From positions 1-45,180 of the IMG/VR virus record IMGVR_UViG_3300044608_001855: DNA of 45,180 nucleotides. One strand, 5' to 3'. The notes under the pieces are model-generated. The model was given only the letters and a program-made list of their open reading frames with translations, had not been told where the DNA came from and did not search any database. This DNA is from a virus. The translations under genes were made by a program, and so were the position numbers. This document shows positions 39,530 to 45,180 of the stretch, one piece after another. Numbering within the stretch: position 1 is the first letter of the stretch; the number at the start of each line of letters is the position of its first letter.

Positions 39530-39664
39530 TTAATACCTCACGGGATAGGCTGCGTGAATAGTTGCATTGGCAGAGTCACAGCGAGCGTCCGCAATGTTGA
39601 CGCCAATCTGCAAACCCACAAGAAGGCCTAATGCTATGCTCATTACATAAGAAAGTGGAATCAT
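39530..39664 (-). CDS. 44-residue membrane microprotein with glycine zipper
   Basis: ATG 39664 to TAA 39530. One transmembrane helix near the N-terminus, LSYVMSIALGLLVGLQIGVN, with Ser9-Gly13-Gly17-Gly21-Ala25 at exact four-residue spacing, then a polar tail with one Cys. No family recognised. The neighbouring 39899-40003 gene shows the same zipper. Confidence 0.62.
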   Translation of the reverse strand: MIPLSYVMSIALGLLVGLQIGVNIADARCDSANATIHAAYPVRY

Positions 39665-39713
39665 CTGGAAAACCTCTAAAGAGTTGTGATCTGTGGGGGG
39701 GGACATTCATTGG

Positions 39714-39902
39714 TCAAAGATATATCGCGTCAGTAACTGCCTGGCGAATAGACTTAATGAGGCTAACAAGCCGCTTTGCATCTTCGTAGGAGATTGCCTC
39801 GTCTTCTTCGATTCCGTTAACAACCATCACCGAAGAAATAGCATTGGCTTCTTCCAGCTTAGCGACGAGAGCTGCGATTACTGGATCATTTCGGTTTGTC
39901 AT
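39714..39902 (-). CDS. Small early helical protein
   Basis: 62 residues from ATG 39902 (ATGA overlap). Helical, acidic (DPVIAALVAKLEEANAISSV; EEDEAISYEDAKRLVSLIKS). Possibly a small dimeric helical protein. The frame extends upstream to 40109 but that part is a shadow. Confidence 0.62.
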   Translation of the reverse strand: MTNRNDPVIAALVAKLEEANAISSVMVVNGIEEDEAISYEDAKRLVSLIKSIRQAVTDAIYL

Positions 39903-40003
39903 GATGTAAGGCGGTTGATGAAAAGAAGTGCTAAACCAATGCCTAGTAAGAACCCCAGCAAGGTTCCCATGGCTAGGCCGTAGTAATAGAAACCGAGGAT
40001 CAT
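39899..40003 (-). CDS. 34-residue membrane microprotein with GxxxGxxxGxxxG
   Basis: ATG 40003 to TGA 39899, overlapping both neighbours by ATGA. Transmembrane helix with Gly9, Gly13, Gly17 and Gly21 (YYYGLAMGTLLGFLLGIGLA), the strongest glycine-zipper pattern in the window. It ends in a short basic tail (INRLTS). Probably oligomerises in the membrane; function unknown. Confidence 0.72.
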   Translation of the reverse strand: MILGFYYYGLAMGTLLGFLLGIGLALLFINRLTS

Positions 40004-40365
40004 GCTGATCCCCTGCGTCTGCGAGTTCGGGGCTGGAGTAGTACGGGAACGGCATCAGGGGCCGGAGCGGTGTCAGGAGTAGCGACGGCTGCGGGCGTCC
40101 GATTGGCATCGGCCCACTCCGCCACCGTGATCCTCGGGGCAGGTAAATCGGGCGCTGGGGCCAGAGCTGGGCCAGCTGCTGGCGTTACCTGGCGGGGCCA
40201 GACCGTTGCCACCAGGGCAGCGGCGGCAGGGATCAGCAGATGGCGGATGACGACCATGACGGCCCATCCTGTAAACAATAGGGCAATAATGATTGCCCTT
40301 TCGGTGTCTTCGTCCATTGGAAAAGCTGTGTCGGGGAAGTCACTGCGTTCACCCGATGGCACCAT
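40000..40365 (-). CDS. Single-pass membrane protein with Pro/Ala-rich tail
   Basis: 121 residues from ATG 40365; ATG 40317 (MDEDTERAIIIALL) is an alternative start. One hydrophobic segment (AIIIALLFTGWAVMVVIRHL, then LIPAAAALVATVW), a basic stop-transfer region, then a Pro/Ala-rich tail (PAAGPALAPAPDLPAPR) and an Arg-rich end (RTRRRRG). The start at 40365 lies within a hairpin of two CACCATGGT arms. Function unknown. Confidence 0.6.
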   Translation of the reverse strand: MVPSGERSDFPDTAFPMDEDTERAIIIALLFTGWAVMVVIRHLLIPAAAALVATVWPRQVTPAAGPALAPAPDLPAPRITVAEWADANRTPAAVATPDTAPAPDAVPVLLQPRTRRRRGSA

Positions 40366-40375
40366 GGTATCACCA

Positions 40376-40645
40376 TCATGGAACCATGGTGTCTCGGTCG
40401 TTACCGGTTGAAACATTGGGCCGACCCCTCCAGCCGTGGCGGGCGTGATCAGCCTCTCTCAACAACATGTTGCACGTAACATGGCGCCGTGGAAAAGGTG
40501 GGAGCGACCCCAACCAATCCCGGACCGCCAGGATCTGGGCCTCCATCATCACCCGCTCCAGCTCTGGAACGGTCGTATCCTCAGGGCAGCTCCGCAGGGC
40601 CTCGTCGGACGCCTCCAGCATCCGCACCCACAATGGCTGGCTCAT
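40376..40645 (-). CDS. Small early protein, unknown function
   Basis: 89 residues from ATG 40645 (MSQPLWVRMLEASDEALRSC). Helical (PELERVMMEAQILAVRDWLG) with a basic C-terminal half (RRHVTCNMLLREADHARHGW). No family recognised. ATGA overlap with the upstream gene. Confidence 0.65.
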   Translation of the reverse strand: MSQPLWVRMLEASDEALRSCPEDTTVPELERVMMEAQILAVRDWLGSLPPFPRRHVTCNMLLREADHARHGWRGRPNVSTGNDRDTMVP

Positions 40646-40881
40646 GGCAGCCTCTCGATCGCTGTGGCCCAACCAGGCGGCACGATCCGCAGCAAATCAC
40701 GCCGGCGATGGGCCACTTCCAAATCATCAGTAGTCCAGGCCCGATCCCGGTCGGTTGCCAGGGTGAGCCCCGGCAGGAAAGTCGGCTGGCCGTTGTAGCG
40801 CGGCACTGGGCGATGCGAGCGCTTGGCGGGCGCGGCAACCCATTGATTCCCTCGGCGCAGGGCGTAGAGCGGCTGTGTCAC
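40642..40881 (-). CDS. Small early protein, unknown function
   Basis: 79 residues, beta-rich and basic (LYALRRGNQWVAAPAKRSHR; PTFLPGLTLATDRDRAWTTD). Possibly a small nucleic-acid-binding protein. ATGA-type overlaps with both the SSB gene upstream and the next gene. Confidence 0.65.
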   Translation of the reverse strand: MTQPLYALRRGNQWVAAPAKRSHRPVPRYNGQPTFLPGLTLATDRDRAWTTDDLEVAHRRRDLLRIVPPGWATAIERLP

Positions 40882-41525
40882 AGCGGGCCTCCCGTGGCGG
40901 GAGCTGGGGCCTGCTGCTGCTCAGCATCCCGGCGACTGCCCACAAACTCAAACCGATCAACCTTGATCACAGGCTTGGTGCGCTCCTCGCCGGTGGTGCG
41001 GTCTGTCCATCGATCCACCTTGAGGGAGCCGACAATGGCCACCTGGGATCCCTTGCGCACGTAATCCGCAGCCACCTGGGCCTGCTTGCCCCAGATCTCC
41101 AGGTTGAACCAGTCCGGGGCATCATCCCGTGAGCGGCGGTTGACAGCCAGCGAGAACTTGGCGACACAGTTGCCTGAATCGAAATACTGCGCCTCTGGAT
41201 CACGACCCGCACGGCCCACCAGCATGGCCAGCGATAGTGCAGCATTTGGCAGGTCTCGCAGGAGGCTTGCGCGCTCAACATTCAGGACTGGGGGCTGATC
41301 GCGCTCAATCTTGATAGAGCCCTCCAGCCGAAGAACTTGGCCAGCTGCCGCAGCCAGCAGCGTGTCTGCTGTCTTGCCATAGGCGACAATCGCCAGGGTT
41401 GCCCATGGGTCATCCTCGCGAGCCGGGGGGATCTCAACCGATCCCTCAGCGATGGATTTCCCGCCATTGTCCAAGCGGGAGGAGAAAACCCCGCAGGCTC
41501 GACATTCAATCATGAATTGATTCAT
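40878..41525 (-). CDS. Single-stranded DNA-binding protein with tandem OB folds
   Basis: 215 residues from ATG 41525, which gives an ATGA overlap; a GTG/ATG start four codons earlier is less likely. Residues about 1-90 form an extra OB fold (MNQFMIECRACGVFSSRLDN; IAEGSVEIPPAREDDPWATL; GQVLRLEGSIKIE) resembling the cyanobacterial Ycf41-type SSB. Residues about 92-205 are a canonical SSB (NAALSLAMLVGRAGRDPEAQ; GNCVAKFSLAVNRRSRD; PDWFNLEIWGKQAQVAADYV; GSQVAIVGSLKVDRWTD). The tail is short (DAEQQQAPAPATGGPL), without the acidic DDDIPF end. It protects single-stranded DNA in replication and annealing. Confidence 0.9.
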   Translation of the reverse strand: MNQFMIECRACGVFSSRLDNGGKSIAEGSVEIPPAREDDPWATLAIVAYGKTADTLLAAAAGQVLRLEGSIKIERDQPPVLNVERASLLRDLPNAALSLAMLVGRAGRDPEAQYFDSGNCVAKFSLAVNRRSRDDAPDWFNLEIWGKQAQVAADYVRKGSQVAIVGSLKVDRWTDRTTGEERTKPVIKVDRFEFVGSRRDAEQQQAPAPATGGPL

Positions 41526-42040
41526 TTGATGCTCCAAGAAAGGCGCTCCTCAATGCGAGCGCCGGGGACAGGGTTGCCGGCTTTCAGCGCGGCCTTGATG
41601 TCGGTTTTTGACACGATTGTCTCAGTTCGTGTCTTTTTGAATGCCGCCGGGAGTTCATCAATCGGCACGTCGATGACGACAGCCTCTGACTTGCGCCGGG
41701 CGACCGTGTGGCCCGCCAGCTTCCAGGTTCTCTGGTCTGGCGCCACCTTGGCCATCGCACGGCTCAGGGTGTTGAGCAGCCGCTCGGCTTGCCGCTCATC
41801 CTCGGCGGCCATAGCCATGAGCCGTGCGGCGTGCTCCCTCCGGGTGGCGGCAGATGCCAGGTAGGCATCCCTGGCCCAGCAATAGCCATCGGCCTTCTGG
41901 AAGAAGGCGTCAAGGCCATCGGCCTCTGCATTGAGCAGGGCCGATAGATCTTCATCGCCGGCGTCCGGACTCTCCGCTAGAGCCATGACCTGCTGCTGGA
42001 GGGAGATCAGCTCCCCCGTGAGGGCGAAGAGGTTAGCCAT
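41522..42040 (-). CDS. Siphovirus Gp157-family protein
   Basis: 172 residues from ATG 42040. The layout is that of Gp157: N-terminal MANLFALTGELISLQQQVMA, a long helical region (AATRREHAARLMAMAAEDER), then a beta segment (WKLAGHTVARRKSEAVVIDV) and DELPAAFKKTRTETIVSKTD with IKAALKAGNPVPGARIEER. The family commonly lies next to SSB and annealing genes in siphoviruses. Its mechanism is not well defined; a DNA-metabolism accessory role fits. Confidence 0.87.
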   Translation of the reverse strand: MANLFALTGELISLQQQVMALAESPDAGDEDLSALLNAEADGLDAFFQKADGYCWARDAYLASAATRREHAARLMAMAAEDERQAERLLNTLSRAMAKVAPDQRTWKLAGHTVARRKSEAVVIDVPIDELPAAFKKTRTETIVSKTDIKAALKAGNPVPGARIEERLSWSIK

Positions 42041-42746
42041 TGAGTTCCTCAACTGTTGTGGGCTTGATCCCGTGTTGAATCAGCGTCTGCAGGGTTTGAT
42101 CTGGCACGTCGCTGAGGGATTCGGTGGTGCCGAACCTGAGCGCGAACTGGGCGATCCCATAGGGCGTCAGGCCAGCCTGTGCCAGGCGTGCTGTGGCTTG
42201 CTCGACCAGCGGGGGGGGCCCGGTTACGTCCACCGTGCTGGCGGGCGCTGGCGCCGGGGCAGGAGCGGGAGCGGGCACACCCACCTCCCGCTGTTGTTTG
42301 TCGTAGAGCGCCAGGCCTAGGGGATTGCCGAAGGTCATCAGGGCACGCTTCATGGCGTCAGTCTCGGCCTCCTTGATCGCAGACTCATGAGCCTGGCCTA
42401 GATCCGCGTCGATGCCGTGGCCAGCGCCGGTCCCGTCGCGAACAATCGTGCGATCACCAGCCTGAACCGTGATGCGAACCCTGGCGACGTAGGTGACGCC
42501 CCAACCATCGCGCCCATCACGGCCGATCTTTCGTGGGGCCTCTGCAGCAACGTTGAGCCATAGTGTCTCTCGCTGCCACGAATCAAAGCCGAAGATCCTG
42601 TTGGCTTCGGCAATAGCGTGCCAACCTTCGATATAAGAAACTCTTGATCTGCCTTGCTCGCGGGTTTTTACATGACGTGGATCAAGGGGGGCCTGTAGCT
42701 GCTGAATTTGCTCAGGCGAGAATCCATTGTGCTTTGGCGGGTCCAT
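42033..42746 (-). CDS. Rad52/22-like single-strand annealing protein
   Basis: 237 residues. Residues about 20-150 match the Rad52-type annealing core: YIEGWHAIAEANRIFGFDSW, WGVTYVARVRITVQAGDRTI, GTGAGHGIDADLGQAHESAI and KEAETDAMKRALMTFGNPLG. A Pro/Ala linker (PAPAPAPAPA) leads to a helical C-terminus. It pairs complementary single strands in phage recombination. With SSB, Gp157 and the VRR-NUC nuclease it forms a recombination module. The motif shared with dcd lies 20-37 bases upstream. Confidence 0.9.
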   Translation of the reverse strand: MDPPKHNGFSPEQIQQLQAPLDPRHVKTREQGRSRVSYIEGWHAIAEANRIFGFDSWQRETLWLNVAAEAPRKIGRDGRDGWGVTYVARVRITVQAGDRTIVRDGTGAGHGIDADLGQAHESAIKEAETDAMKRALMTFGNPLGLALYDKQQREVGVPAPAPAPAPAPASTVDVTGPPPLVEQATARLAQAGLTPYGIAQFALRFGTTESLSDVPDQTLQTLIQHGIKPTTVEELNG

Positions 42747-42765
42747 TGGAGTGGGTTAAACGTTT

Positions 42766-42783
42766 GCATCCTACCATAGATTC
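42766..42783 (-). promoter_or_regulatory. Promoter-like motif shared with dcd
   Basis: GCATCCTACCATAGATTC, one mismatch from 3713-3730. Minus-strand TATGGT could be a -10 box, and GTCACA 17 bases upstream a partial -35. It overlaps the stop codon of the VRR-NUC gene. Confidence 0.5.
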
Positions 42784-43163
42784 AGGCCTAGTATCTGTGA
42801 CGCCTCTTCTATACTATGCGCCACCCCTGCAAGGCCGCCAGCGGCGTTCACCTGGGCGATGAAGTTGAGTTGCTGTTCGCTGGGCTCATCCTGATCCTTG
42901 ACCTCTACACCGACAAACTGGGCGATTGTCTGCCCCACCATGGCGGGAGTAATCACTACGGAACGCCAGCCGATAAGGTCTGACGTTCCCGGCAGGATTC
43001 GGCTACCGGAAGACCCGAGCCCATAGCTCAGGAAGCCGCCGGACGGCGTCTTCCATGCGCCGACGTTGTTGCGGAATAGGCGAACCGGGCCTCGGTTCAG
43101 GGCTCCCTGGATCTCCGCCTTGACATTGTCCTCCCTGCTGGGCTGGCGGGGCTGGCGGGGCAT
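42771..43163 (-). CDS. VRR-NUC domain nuclease
   Basis: 130 residues, a typical length for phage VRR-NUC proteins. Active-site pattern: GALNRGPVRLFRNNVGAWKT, SRILPGTSDLIGW with the first acidic residue, and FVGVEVKDQDEPSEQQLNFI with the E.K signature, then AGGLAGVAHSIEEA. Likely a structure-specific nuclease or Holliday-junction resolvase acting on recombination intermediates. Starts at ATG 43163. Confidence 0.9.
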   Translation of the reverse strand: MPRQPRQPSREDNVKAEIQGALNRGPVRLFRNNVGAWKTPSGGFLSYGLGSSGSRILPGTSDLIGWRSVVITPAMVGQTIAQFVGVEVKDQDEPSEQQLNFIAQVNAAGGLAGVAHSIEEASQILGLNLW

Positions 43164-43190
43164 CGTGGGGCGGCGCTGGATCCGGAGATG

Positions 43191-43340
43191 CTAGAGACAT
43201 GTAATGCCAACCATTACAACGGCCAGCGGCAGGAGACCAAGGCCGAACAGCGACAGCGCTGCGGCGGTGTTCCATTGCGCGATAGCAGCAGCCGTACAGG
43301 CGCATATTGCTGCGATGATGAGCAGAATCGTGTTGTTCAT
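43191..43340 (-). CDS. 49-residue two-helix membrane protein
   Basis: ATG 43340 to TAG 43191. Two hydrophobic segments, TILLIIAAICACTAAAIAQW and ALSLFGLGLLPLAVVMVGI, joined by a short NTA turn. Its C-terminus has a Cys. Size and two-helix topology recall small holins or phage membrane effectors; no family recognised. Confidence 0.65.
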   Translation of the reverse strand: MNNTILLIIAAICACTAAAIAQWNTAAALSLFGLGLLPLAVVMVGITCL

Positions 43341-43364
43341 GGTGAAACGTGCGAGGGGATGGGG

Positions 43365-43604
43365 TTAGTCGGAGGCCTGCTCCTGGGCGGCCGGCAGCGC
43401 ATCAACCAAGGCCAAGAACTCCGCCTGGATGCGGCGGCGCTCCGACTGGCGATAGTGGCCACTCATGGGGGCGTCAGCAGGAAGGTCATCTTCATCCGGC
43501 AGAATCATGGCAACGGCCGCTCGGATGGCAGCCGCATGGCCGCTCGACTGCGTGTGCACAGCGGCATAGGTGGCGCGAAGTTCAGCAGGAGTGGGGATGA
43601 CCAT
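43365..43604 (-). CDS. Small early protein, unknown function
   Basis: 79 residues, helical (IPTPAELRATYAAVHTQSSG; HAAAIRAAVAMILPDED) with a mixed C-terminal half (RRRIQAEFLALVDALPAA). The leader before ATG 43604 is C/A-rich without Shine-Dalgarno, and the hairpin 43631-43648 lies just upstream. Confidence 0.62.
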   Translation of the reverse strand: MVIPTPAELRATYAAVHTQSSGHAAAIRAAVAMILPDEDDLPADAPMSGHYRQSERRRIQAEFLALVDALPAAQEQASD

Positions 43605-43630
43605 GTTTGGTGCTGCGGTGGGGTGGTGTT

Positions 43631-43648
43631 GCCGGGGGCAACCCCGGC
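43631..43648 (-). promoter_or_regulatory. Intergenic GC hairpin with tetraloop
   Basis: GCCGGGG/CCCCGGC, seven pairs with a four-base loop, between the stop at 43659 and the start at 43604. Same family as 4688-4704 and 44168-44186. Confidence 0.6.
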
Positions 43649-43658
43649 GGGATTATTT

Positions 43659-44120
43659 TCACCATGAAACCATGCGACTAGACCATTGCTCAAGAATTAT
43701 CACCTCTAAAGCCCCGCAAAGAAATATCTGATCACAACTCCACCCCTTTTTTATTAGGTCCCATCTTGTCTTTTTTGCGATGCCTTTCGTAGGAAACCAC
43801 AAATGTCGGTTTCCATTGTTGAAAGAAAAACCTTTCCTATTACCATGCGTAACAGCTTTGCGCATGAAATCATATCCTAAATCACCCGCCAAGTCCGCCA
43901 AAGCGGCTGGCAAACTTTTAAGAAAACGTTCTAAGATAGGATCACGCTTTGAAAAGTGGTCTTCTGTTGCTTCGTATTCTTTTTGAGCAAAAGGAGCGGC
44001 ACACTTTTCTAATAGAAGTTTAGTTTTTTCTGACCGCTCTCCGATGTAGATATCGTGGCCGGGAAGTTTCCCGATCAAAAAGTTTTTACGGGAAACAATT
44101 GTGTTAGTTGCGGTAGCCAT
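43659..44120 (-). CDS. AT-rich, Lys-rich early protein of unknown function
   Basis: 153 residues from ATG 44120 (MATATNTIVSRKNFLIGKLP). Lys- and aromatic-rich (SEKTKLLLEKCAAPFAQKEY; YDFMRKAVTHGNRKGFSFNN; RHLWFPTKGIAKKTRWDLIK). Base composition is clearly AT-richer than the flanking genes, a sign of separate acquisition. The pattern suggests a folded alpha/beta protein, but no family recognised. Confidence 0.65.
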   Translation of the reverse strand: MATATNTIVSRKNFLIGKLPGHDIYIGERSEKTKLLLEKCAAPFAQKEYEATEDHFSKRDPILERFLKSLPAALADLAGDLGYDFMRKAVTHGNRKGFSFNNGNRHLWFPTKGIAKKTRWDLIKKGWSCDQIFLCGALEVIILEQWSSRMVSW

Positions 44121-44167
44121 GATTTGCAAAGCGATGGATTGTGAATGGTGTGTGGGGATAGGTTGTT

Positions 44168-44186
44168 GCCGGGGTTGGCCCCCGGC
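44168..44186 (-). promoter_or_regulatory. Intergenic GC hairpin
   Basis: GCCGGGG/CCCCGGC, seven pairs, five-base loop, between the stop at 44195 and the start at 44120. Preceded by GGTTGTT, as at 4688. Confidence 0.6.
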
Positions 44187-44194
44187 GGATAGGG

Positions 44195-44509
44195 TCAGTC
44201 GATCTCGACCATGCTGGGCCAGGCCGCCGTCGTGCAGTCGTAGGCCGCCTCCAGGGCTGGCCGGAGCTGTTCGGTCGAAACCCGGATTGTGCCGCCCTCC
44301 GTGGGCCAGTCGTGCCAGCCGCAGCCGACGGCGGTCTGGTTGAGGATGTCGTCAACAGTGGGGATGATTTCGTCCATTTCAGTAATGTGCGCAATCCGCT
44401 CGTCGATTGACATGGCGTCAAACTCCTCGTCGGAAAATGCCATATCAGGATCGACATAGGTGCGCCAGGCATCCAGGCTGGTGGCGGCTTGAAAAACACT
44501 GGTGTTCAT
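44195..44509 (-). CDS. Strongly acidic small protein without lysine
   Basis: 104 residues from ATG 44509. Very acidic and Lys-free (YVDPDMAFSDEEFDAMSIDE; HITEMDEIIPTVDDILNQ), with a Trp-rich middle (GCGWHDWPTEGG). Such charge is typical of DNA-mimic or inhibitor proteins, which is only a possibility. It lies next to the methyltransferase gene. No family recognised. Confidence 0.65.
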   Translation of the reverse strand: MNTSVFQAATSLDAWRTYVDPDMAFSDEEFDAMSIDERIAHITEMDEIIPTVDDILNQTAVGCGWHDWPTEGGTIRVSTEQLRPALEAAYDCTTAAWPSMVEID

Positions 44510-44581
44510 GGCTTGAAAGAAGTGAGTTGTGGAATGTTGTGAGGGGAATGCCGACGATCTGGCGGCCTCCCGACGACCAAA

Positions 44582-44616
44582 CCATACCGCGTCCGGGTCG
44601 GGTTACAGCGGTATGG
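44582..44616. promoter_or_regulatory. Perfect 9-bp inverted repeat before the acidic gene
   Basis: CCATACCGC (44582-44590) and GCGGTATGG (44608-44616), 17-base loop. It lies between the methyltransferase stop (44637) and the start at 44509. It may be an operator or a transcript hairpin. Confidence 0.5.
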
Positions 44617-44636
44617 CTGGATTGGTTCATGATCTG

Positions 44637-45180
44637 TCACAGTCCCAGGCCCAGCTGGGCGCCGTTCATCCTGTGCTCAGCCATGGCGAAGTAGGCCGGA
44701 TCACGCTCGATGCCGATCGCTTGGAAGCCCTCGCTCAGGGCAGCCTTAATCGTGGTGCCACTGCCCATGAACGGGTCCAGCACGATTCCGCCAGGAGGGG
44801 TCACAAGGCGGCAGAGGTAGGCCATCAGGTCGAGGGGTTTCACCGTGGGGTGGGTGACTCCCTGGCGTTCGGCGCGATTGGCCTTGGCCGTGTAGAAGAA
44901 GCGGGCGGCGGAGCCGGAGTCGCCCGCGTAGGCGAAGTTGGACGGCATGCTTAAACCAGTGCCAGACATGATGTTGGTGGCTTTGCCGGCTTTTCTGGTC
45001 GGGTTGATGCTCGCCCCGCCGTTAGTCGTTTGCGGAAACAACCCCACCACCTCGTCGCTGCCGTCGTGGATCAAATTGCTAGGCCATCTTCCGGCGGTCC
45101 CTGCATTGCTGCTGTTGGATGCGGCGAGCCTCAAGCTCTTCAGCGCGGCTGTGATACTTGCGCTTGTGATGGCTGATGTG
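44637..45180 (-). CDS. DNA methyltransferase, right copy, 5' end cut by window
   Basis: Carries the methylase C-terminus: GRWPSNLIHDGSDEVVGLFP, SARFFYTAKANRAERQG-type segment, HPTVKPLDLMAYLCRLVTPP and LDPFMGSGTTIKAALSEGFQ (FxGxG motif), ending in a short tail. It matches the left copy at about 86% in the first 130 aligned bases, and the middle (44920-45040) is much more different, with a 12-base length change. The frame stays open to the window edge through the HNH coding region, as in the left copy. Same function as the left copy; a continuation of the gene or a second cassette cannot be told apart here. Confidence 0.85.
   Translation of the reverse strand, partial: TSAITSASITAALKSLRLAASNSSNAGTAGRWPSNLIHDGSDEVVGLFPQTTNGGASINPTRKAGKATNIMSGTGLSMPSNFAYAGDSGSAARFFYTAKANRAERQGVTHPTVKPLDLMAYLCRLVTPPGGIVLDPFMGSGTTIKAALSEGFQAIGIERDPAYFAMAEHRMNGAQLGLGL
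44789..45180. repeat. Near-repeat of the window start (1-380)
   Basis: Two blocks: 44789-44918 against 1-130 (about 18 mismatches by eye) and about 45028-45180 against about 228-380 (three mismatches noted), with a divergent stretch between. It could mark the overlap of a circular genome or a real duplication. Confidence 0.8.
45079..45180 (-). CDS. HNH endonuclease, right copy, C-terminal part
   Basis: The last ~33 codons of the HNH gene, ending TAG 45081-45079. Two base differences from 279-380 are both synonymous in the HNH frame, while one changes Ser to Asn in the methyltransferase frame. The rest lies outside the window. Confidence 0.8.
   Translation of the reverse strand, partial: HISHHKRKYHSRAEELEARRIQQQQCRDRRKMA

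Noticed and set aside
1-45180. Temperate phage with integrase
   Set aside because: No tyrosine or serine recombinase signature was seen; the only specific recombination genes are the Rad52-like and VRR-NUC ones.
1-45180. tRNA genes
   Set aside because: No cloverleaf with a conserved T-loop (GTTCRANYC) in the right context was recognised by eye; a program would be needed to exclude them.

Overview
The window looks like an almost complete genome, or one genome length, of a tailed double-stranded DNA phage with a long non-contractile tail (siphovirus) and lambda-like head genes. A lysis gene, a full head-tail set, a replication/recombination set and an early operon are present. I saw no rRNA, tRNA, integrase, obvious lysogeny repressor or host housekeeping gene. 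A cyanobacterial host is the best guess, with moderate confidence: the SSB carries an extra N-terminal OB fold resembling the cyanobacterial Ycf41-type SSB, and many early genes start without a Shine-Dalgarno sequence. Base composition is GC-rich with several AT-richer islands.

Layout. (1) 1-9169, mostly minus strand: a DNA methyltransferase carrying an overprinted HNH endonuclease, an SF2 helicase, dCTP deaminase, then a run of small early proteins, a 450-base regulatory region full of repeats (5963-6418), more small proteins, and a SUMF1/C-type-lectin-fold protein. Three small ribbon-helix-helix-like proteins lie on the plus strand against this operon. (2) 9268-11609, plus strand: the last of these regulators and a primase-polymerase/VapE-type helicase. 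(3) 11607-11880: about ten copies of TACCAACCT in both orientations, a possible origin or operator array. (4) 11920-36880, plus strand, the late genes: a displaced gpZ-like tail protein, a PLD-like protein, terminase small and large subunits, gpW-like connector, portal, a ClpP-like protease fused to the major capsid protein, DUF2190-type protein, tail fibre/lectin genes, tail terminator, tail tube, tail assembly chaperones with a GGGAAAC frameshift site, tape measure, tail tip/hub, further virion proteins, and a C39-type cysteine peptidase endolysin. (5) 36823-45180, minus strand: a compact early operon whose stop and start codons mostly overlap as ATGA. It encodes a Pol-beta-like nucleotidyltransferase, a tandem OB-fold SSB, Gp157, a Rad52-like annealing protein, a VRR-NUC nuclease, many tiny membrane proteins, and again the methyltransferase with the HNH gene.

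The last ~390 bases repeat the first ~380 imperfectly (about 86% in methyltransferase sequence, about 98% in HNH sequence). Either the molecule is circular or circularly permuted and was assembled across two variants, or there are two tandem methyltransferase cassettes. Blocks 5 and 1 read as one continuous leftward early/replication operon. Block 2 supplies primase-helicase for replication, with SSB, Rad52, the VRR nuclease and the SF2 helicase for recombination-dependent replication. Block 4 builds and releases the virion.

The most interesting features are: the HNH gene lying in another frame inside an uninterrupted methyltransferase frame; a cluster of glycine-zipper membrane microproteins; two repeat-rich control regions; a duplicated near-identical 60-base leader with paralogous zinc-finger genes; and a lectin-fold protein resembling diversity-generating-retroelement targets.
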